NCBI GenBank assembly: GCA_023228995.1
Contig: JALOAD010000063.1
Coordinates: 1 to 17,994, forward strand
Origin: JALOAD01 sp023228995 [NCBI: Candidatus Muiribacterium halophilum]
Lineage (GTDB): Bacteria; Muiribacteriota; Muiribacteriia; Muiribacteriales
Reading direction: 5' to 3'
DNA length: 17,994 bases
This document shows positions 15,311-17,994 of the stretch, in pieces. Below the pieces are notes generated by a model. That model was given only the letters and a program-made list of their open reading frames with translations. It made no database searches and was not told where the DNA came from. A program made the translations under genes and the position numbers. How positions within the stretch are numbered: position 1 is the stretch's first letter; every line of letters starts with the position of its first letter.

Positions 15311-15793
15311 ATGGGCATAACAACTACAGTTGGAATATCAGATATGGCAATAACTAAATCAAAAGATGATATTCTAATAACCTATTCACTAGGTTCCTGT
15401 CTTGGTCTAACTGTATATGACCCAGAAAACAACATTGGAGGTTTAATACATTGTTTGCTTCCTCTTGCTCAGACTGATCAGGAAAAATCCAAAAAAAATC
15501 CTATGATGTTTGTTGAAACCGGAGTTCCTATACTTCTTCAAAAAATAATAAGTTTAGGTGCAAAGAAAAAAAACCTTGTAATTAAAGCTGCAGGTTGTGG
15601 AAAAGCTTTGAATTCTGGTGAACAGTTTAATATTGGTCAAAGAAATTTTACAGTTTTAAGAAAAATAATGTGGAAAAATGATATTTTAATAAAAGCAAAA
15701 GATGTTGGTGGAAGTAAAGCAAGAACTTTGACTTTAAATATGCAGACTGGAGAGACTTTTATTAAATCAGGCGGAGATTTATACAAAATATAG
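15311..15793 (+). CDS. cheD: Chemoreceptor glutamine deamidase CheD
   Basis: A 160-residue protein with a strong GGAGG before the ATG. The catalytic residues match those known for Thermotoga CheD with a +3 offset: Thr24 and Cys30 in ITYSLGSC, and His47 in GGLIHCLLP. GCGKALN and the IG.RN strand that follows also match the family. CheD deamidates receptor glutamines and, in systems with CheC/CheX-type proteins, can be controlled by binding them. The gene lies between cheR and cheY. Confidence 0.93.
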   Translation: MGITTTVGISDMAITKSKDDILITYSLGSCLGLTVYDPENNIGGLIHCLLPLAQTDQEKSKKNPMMFVETGVPILLQKIISLGAKKKNLVIKAAGCGKALNSGEQFNIGQRNFTVLRKIMWKNDILIKAKDVGGSKARTLTLNMQTGETFIKSGGDLYKI

Positions 15794-15801
15794 GAGATTA
15801 T

Positions 15802-16167
15802 ATGCGAATATTAATTGTTGATGATTCTAGAACTCAGAGAGCAATAATAAAAAAAATCGTTAAAATGACTGAAATTGATAATATTGAAATTTATGAAGCA
15901 GGAAATGGAATTGAAGCTCTTGATAAAATAAAACAAATTAAAATAGATCTTATATTTACTGATATAAATATGCCTGAAATGAATGGTGAAGAAATGATAG
16001 ATAAATTAAATGAAAGTGAATTTTCAAATATCCCGATTGTTGTATTAACTTCAAAAGGAAGCGATATTACAAAAAATAAACTTGAACAAAAAGGAATAAA
16101 AGCATTTCTTGTAAAACCATTTACACCTGAAGATGTAAATGAAGTTTTAAAAAGTTTTTTTATATAA
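15802..16167 (+). CDS. cheY: Chemotaxis response regulator CheY
   Basis: A 121-residue stand-alone receiver domain with AGGAG before the ATG. It has acidic Asp7/Asp8 (VDDS), phosphoacceptor Asp54 (FTDINMPEMNG), Thr83 (VVLTSKG) and Lys105 (LVKPF). There is no output domain, so the likely role is binding the flagellar switch after phosphorylation by CheA. Its position beside a CheX-like phosphatase gene supports CheY over other single-domain receivers. Confidence 0.9.
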   Translation: MRILIVDDSRTQRAIIKKIVKMTEIDNIEIYEAGNGIEALDKIKQIKIDLIFTDINMPEMNGEEMIDKLNESEFSNIPIVVLTSKGSDITKNKLEQKGIKAFLVKPFTPEDVNEVLKSFFI

Positions 16168-16202
16168 TTTGAAAACTCAATATTCAATTATTTGGAGGAT
16201 TT

Positions 16203-16661
16203 ATGCTTAATTCAAATGAAATTGATATTTTATTTGATGAGGTTTTAGAAGAAAGTACATTTCTTTTTGCTGATAAAGTAAAAAAAGAAGAAATATCTCA
16301 GTATTCACATGAAAATTTTCTTATTACATATATATCATTTGACGGTGAAGTATGTGGAGAATTATTTTTACTTTTTTCAGAAGAAACAGCACATGAAATT
16401 ACAATGAATATGCTTGGCGAAGATGAAAACAACTTTAGTGACTTTGAAGTAAAAGATGCTGTAAAAGAATTTGCTAATATGCTTTGCGGTAAAATCGTAT
16501 TAAAAGAATTTGGTAAAGAGAAGGAATTTGATATATCAATTCCAATTATAAATGAAGCACCACATGAAATTTATAAAAGATTAATTGAAGATGAAAAAAC
16601 AAGATTTTATATGATTGATGAAAGACCAGCATTATTTAATATAGGAATTGTAAAAACTTAA
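16203..16661 (+). CDS. CheX-like CheY-P phosphatase
   Basis: A 152-residue protein with TGGAGG before the ATG. In the central helix it has the CheC/CheX/FliY phosphatase motif D-x3-E-x2-N: Asp85, Glu89 and Asn92 in DAVKEFAN, with a conserved-type Pro114 22 residues later (the published pattern has one more intervening residue). A single such motif and about 150 residues fit CheX rather than CheC, which has two. The likely role is removing phosphate from CheY to end the signal. It is the last gene of the che operon and ends at a strong hairpin. Assigned to the CheX domain family by motif and context; overall similarity could not be measured. Confidence 0.75.
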   Translation: MLNSNEIDILFDEVLEESTFLFADKVKKEEISQYSHENFLITYISFDGEVCGELFLLFSEETAHEITMNMLGEDENNFSDFEVKDAVKEFANMLCGKIVLKEFGKEKEFDISIPIINEAPHEIYKRLIEDEKTRFYMIDERPALFNIGIVKT

Positions 16662-16665
16662 AAAG

Positions 16666-16688
16666 GAAGAAGGCAGGTAGCCTTCTTC
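16666..16688. terminator. Bidirectional terminator between the che operon and the yjfB-like gene
   Basis: GAAGAAGGC and GCCTTCTTC form a perfect 9-bp stem around an AGGTA loop, 4 bases after the CheX-like stop. On the plus strand GTGTTGTTTT follows; on the minus strand CTTTTTAAGTTTTT follows. It can therefore end both converging transcripts. Confidence 0.8.
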
Positions 16689-16706
16689 GTGTTGTTTTAA
16701 CACTTT

Positions 16707-16898
16707 TTAAGCATAAAGATCAACATTTTTGCCAACTGGTGATGAATCCCGAATGCCCTGACAAGTTTCAACAAGAGAATTCATAAGCTGACTGGAAGTA
16801 TCTTTTTGAACTTCCATGCTTTTCTTGAGCATATTGACTTTGACATCCAGATTAGCTTCATCCAGTTGGATATTACTTAATTCACCTGCAATTCTCAT
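16707..16898 (-). CDS. YjfB-family putative motility protein
   Basis: A 63-residue protein. It matches the small YjfB family in its MxIAxLS start (MRIAGELS), the helical middle (LDVKVNMLKKSMEVQKD) and the end GKNVDLYA, which corresponds to the family's GxNIDxxA tail. The ATG at 16898 was chosen because AGGTGAT, fully complementary to the 16S tail, lies 6 bases upstream, and because the family starts this way. An ATG at 16904 and a GTG at 16907 are in the same frame. YjfB belongs to the flagellar/sigma-D regulon in Bacillus, but its function is not known. Convergence with the che operon and a sigma-28-like promoter fit a motility role. Confidence 0.75.
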   Translation of the reverse strand: MRIAGELSNIQLDEANLDVKVNMLKKSMEVQKDTSSQLMNSLVETCQGIRDSSPVGKNVDLYA

Positions 16899-16921
16899 AT
16901 TCATCACCTGCCTTCCAATGT

Positions 16922-16949
16922 TAATCGGATAAAAATTTTAAAAACTTAA
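16922..16949 (-). promoter_or_regulatory. Sigma-28 (FliA/SigD)-like promoter of the yjfB-like gene
   Basis: On the minus strand TTAAGTTT (-35, one mismatch from TAAAGTTT) and TCCGATTA (-10, two mismatches from GCCGATAA) are separated by 12 bases (usual 11). Transcription would start about 10-15 bases before the ribosome binding site AGGTGAT. The CCGAT core stands out in AT-rich sequence, and the downstream gene belongs to a motility family. Confidence 0.45.
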
Positions 16950-17081
16950 ATATAATTGAGTTTTCTGATTAAATAAACAAAAATCAATATAATGTTATCT
17001 CAAAGTAAATTTCATATAAAAAAATATCACACAAGCATAATTCTATGCTCTGTATTTTGTTATACAAATGTGCTCTGGTCT

Positions 17082-17110
17082 GTCATCCCGGTACTATTCT
17101 GAGCCGGGAT
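17082..17110 (+). repeat. REP-like hairpin, second copy
   Basis: ATCCCGG (17085-17091) pairs perfectly with CCGGGAT (17104-17110). The unit is the inverted counterpart of 3541-3567. CTTCTTTTGTCTTTTTT follows on the plus strand, so it could terminate plus-strand transcripts just outside the IS21-type element. The rest of 16908-17132 holds only the yjfB-like promoter and a stray copy of the MITE end motif. Confidence 0.65.
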
Positions 17111-17163
17111 CTTCTTTTGTCTTTTTTATAAATGTCAACTTAAACTTCCTCAAAAAAGTGCAG

Positions 17164-17895
17164 TTAAGATTCCTCAGTTTCTTTTACATTATACTTTAAT
17201 TTATCTTTAATTCTGTAAGAGGGTCCTGAGATATTAAATAAATAAGAATAATGAATTAATCTATCAAGTATAGCTTTTGTAATCATTTCATCCTGTCCTA
17301 AAATTTGTGGCCACTTTTCAAAGGTTATATTACTTGTAATTATGGTCGATCGTTTCCCGTATCTTAAATCTATTAACTGGAAAAACAATTTTGATTCTAA
17401 TGAGGATATTTCACTGAATCCAACTTCATCAATTATAAGTAATTTATATTTGTAATAAAGTTTTAATCTTTTCTCAAGAAGCCCTTCATTGTGGGCTTTT
17501 TTTAGATTGTTTATTAATCTTGAGAATTTAATAAAGTATACACTGTTTCTTTTTATAGCTACTGCATACCCTGTTGATACAGCAAGATGGGTTTTACCAA
17601 CACCAGGATTTCCTATAAAAATAATGTTTGTGCCATCTTCATAAAAATTTGAGTTTATTACACTCCGAATTTTATCTTCTTTTACCGATGGTTGAAAAGA
17701 AAAATCATAATCATCTATAGTCTTAACAAACGGGAATGCTGCTACTTTTACATTATATAATTTATTGTTTTGTTCTTTTGCTTCAACTTCCTTTCTTAAA
17801 ACTTTATCTAAGCCTGTTAACTCTAAATTTGTTATATTATCATTTATATGCAATTTTTTAAGATATGAATATGATGGCTGAAAAATCAAGACCAA
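17164..17895 (-). CDS. istB: IS21-family helper ATPase IstB
   Basis: A 243-residue protein. The AAA+ core is typical: Walker A GNPGVGKTH (95-103), Walker B LLIIDEVGF (152-160), then SKLFFQLIDLRYGKRSTIITSN, whose TSN is sensor 1, and the LDRLIHYSYLFNISGPSYR ending of the family. The N-terminal motifs AAFPFVKTIDDYDFSFQPS are also present. IstB helps the IstA transposase to choose and capture target DNA. The start is uncertain. The frame opens after an in-frame stop at 17914-17916 and offers only TTG (17895, 17889) without a good ribosome binding site. The segment between LKKLH and AAFP is roughly 20 residues shorter than I would expect. A 5' indel that separated it from its normal start is possible. 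The stop lies inside a terminal repeat unit. Confidence 0.85.
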   Translation of the reverse strand: MVLIFQPSYSYLKKLHINDNITNLELTGLDKVLRKEVEAKEQNNKLYNVKVAAFPFVKTIDDYDFSFQPSVKEDKIRSVINSNFYEDGTNIIFIGNPGVGKTHLAVSTGYAVAIKRNSVYFIKFSRLINNLKKAHNEGLLEKRLKLYYKYKLLIIDEVGFSEISSLESKLFFQLIDLRYGKRSTIITSNITFEKWPQILGQDEMITKAILDRLIHYSYLFNISGPSYRIKDKLKYNVKETEES

Positions 17896-17897
17896 TT

Positions 17898-17994
17898 TTA
17901 TGCAATTCTTAATTCATCATCCAAGCTTCTTCCTTTTTTAAATATATCCACACATCTTTCAAAGTCATATTCTTTCATTCTGTAATATGATATT
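17898..17994 (-). CDS. Probable IstA transposase C-terminus (partial)
   Basis: On the minus strand a frame enters from beyond the window and ends TTT AAA AAA GGA AGA AGC..., giving SYYRMKEYDFERC and then KKGRSLDDELRIA before a TAA at 17898. It ends 3 bases before the istB frame begins. istA normally precedes istB directly, so the identity rests on position. The visible tail has no catalytic motif. Confidence 0.5.
   Translation of the reverse strand, partial: ISYYRMKEYDFERCVDIFKKGRSLDDELRIA

Larger units (their letters stand above)
17133..17994 (-). mobile_element. IS21-family element (one end plus istB and the tail of istA; runs off window)
   Basis: The outer boundary is placed at TGTCAACTTAAACTTCCTCA starting at 17133, where the TG terminus is typical of IS21. 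Just inside are two tandem terminal-repeat units, ACTTAAACTTCCTCA (17138-17152) and AGTTAAGATTCCTCA (17162-17176), 24 bases apart and matching at 12 of 15 positions. Such multiple end repeats are transposase binding sites in this family. istB reads outward toward this end, preceded by the end of istA. The other end is beyond the window. Confidence 0.7.

Overview
The window is AT-rich (by eye below about 30% GC) and looks like a chromosomal segment of a motile, double-membraned bacterium. Evidence for this is two lipoproteins with lipoboxes, several secreted beta-propeller proteins, a MinC/MinD pair, a near-complete chemotaxis operon and a YjfB-type motility protein. No gene here fixes the taxon. 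An uncultivated, deep-branching AT-rich lineage (a spirochaete-like, Muiribacteriota or Riflebacteria kind of genome) would fit, but that is a guess.

Left accessory region (1-3.6 kb). The window opens inside a large surface-type protein with Ig-like repeats and a C-terminal caspase/CHAT-like His-Cys domain. A secreted PepSY-like protein overlaps its end. About 2.5 kb downstream, a 179-bp segment of the first gene's conserved part recurs at about 92% identity as a cut-off fragment. It is followed by the remains of an IS3-type element (orfA only), a perfect 12-bp-arm palindrome, a 267-bp MITE-like element flanked by TA, and a REP-like hairpin that also serves as a terminator. The layout (shared core, variable end, small partner, orphan core fragment) resembles polymorphic-toxin or surface-antigen cassette loci.

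Middle region (3.6-11.3 kb). A minus-strand secreted protein with two complete VWA/MIDAS domains starts at TTG. Divergent from it runs a tight cluster: secreted NHL propeller, NHL-TPR lipoprotein, TPR lipoprotein, minC and minD, with overlaps or short gaps. The first three genes probably form an envelope protein-interaction module, co-transcribed with the division-site inhibitor MinCD. No minE is present.

Chemotaxis operon (11.4-16.7 kb). cheA, cheB, cheR, cheD, cheY and a CheX-like phosphatase gene follow behind their own candidate promoter. The set can phosphorylate (CheA), respond (CheY), dephosphorylate (CheX-like) and adapt receptors (CheR/CheB methylation, CheD deamidation). CheW and receptors are not in the window. 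The operon ends at a bidirectional terminator shared with a convergent small YjfB-family gene that has a sigma-28-like promoter.

Right edge (16.9-18.0 kb). A second REP-like hairpin is followed by one end of an IS21-family element with tandem terminal repeats, istB, and the last codons of a probable istA running off the window. I saw no rRNA, tRNA, riboswitch or CRISPR array.
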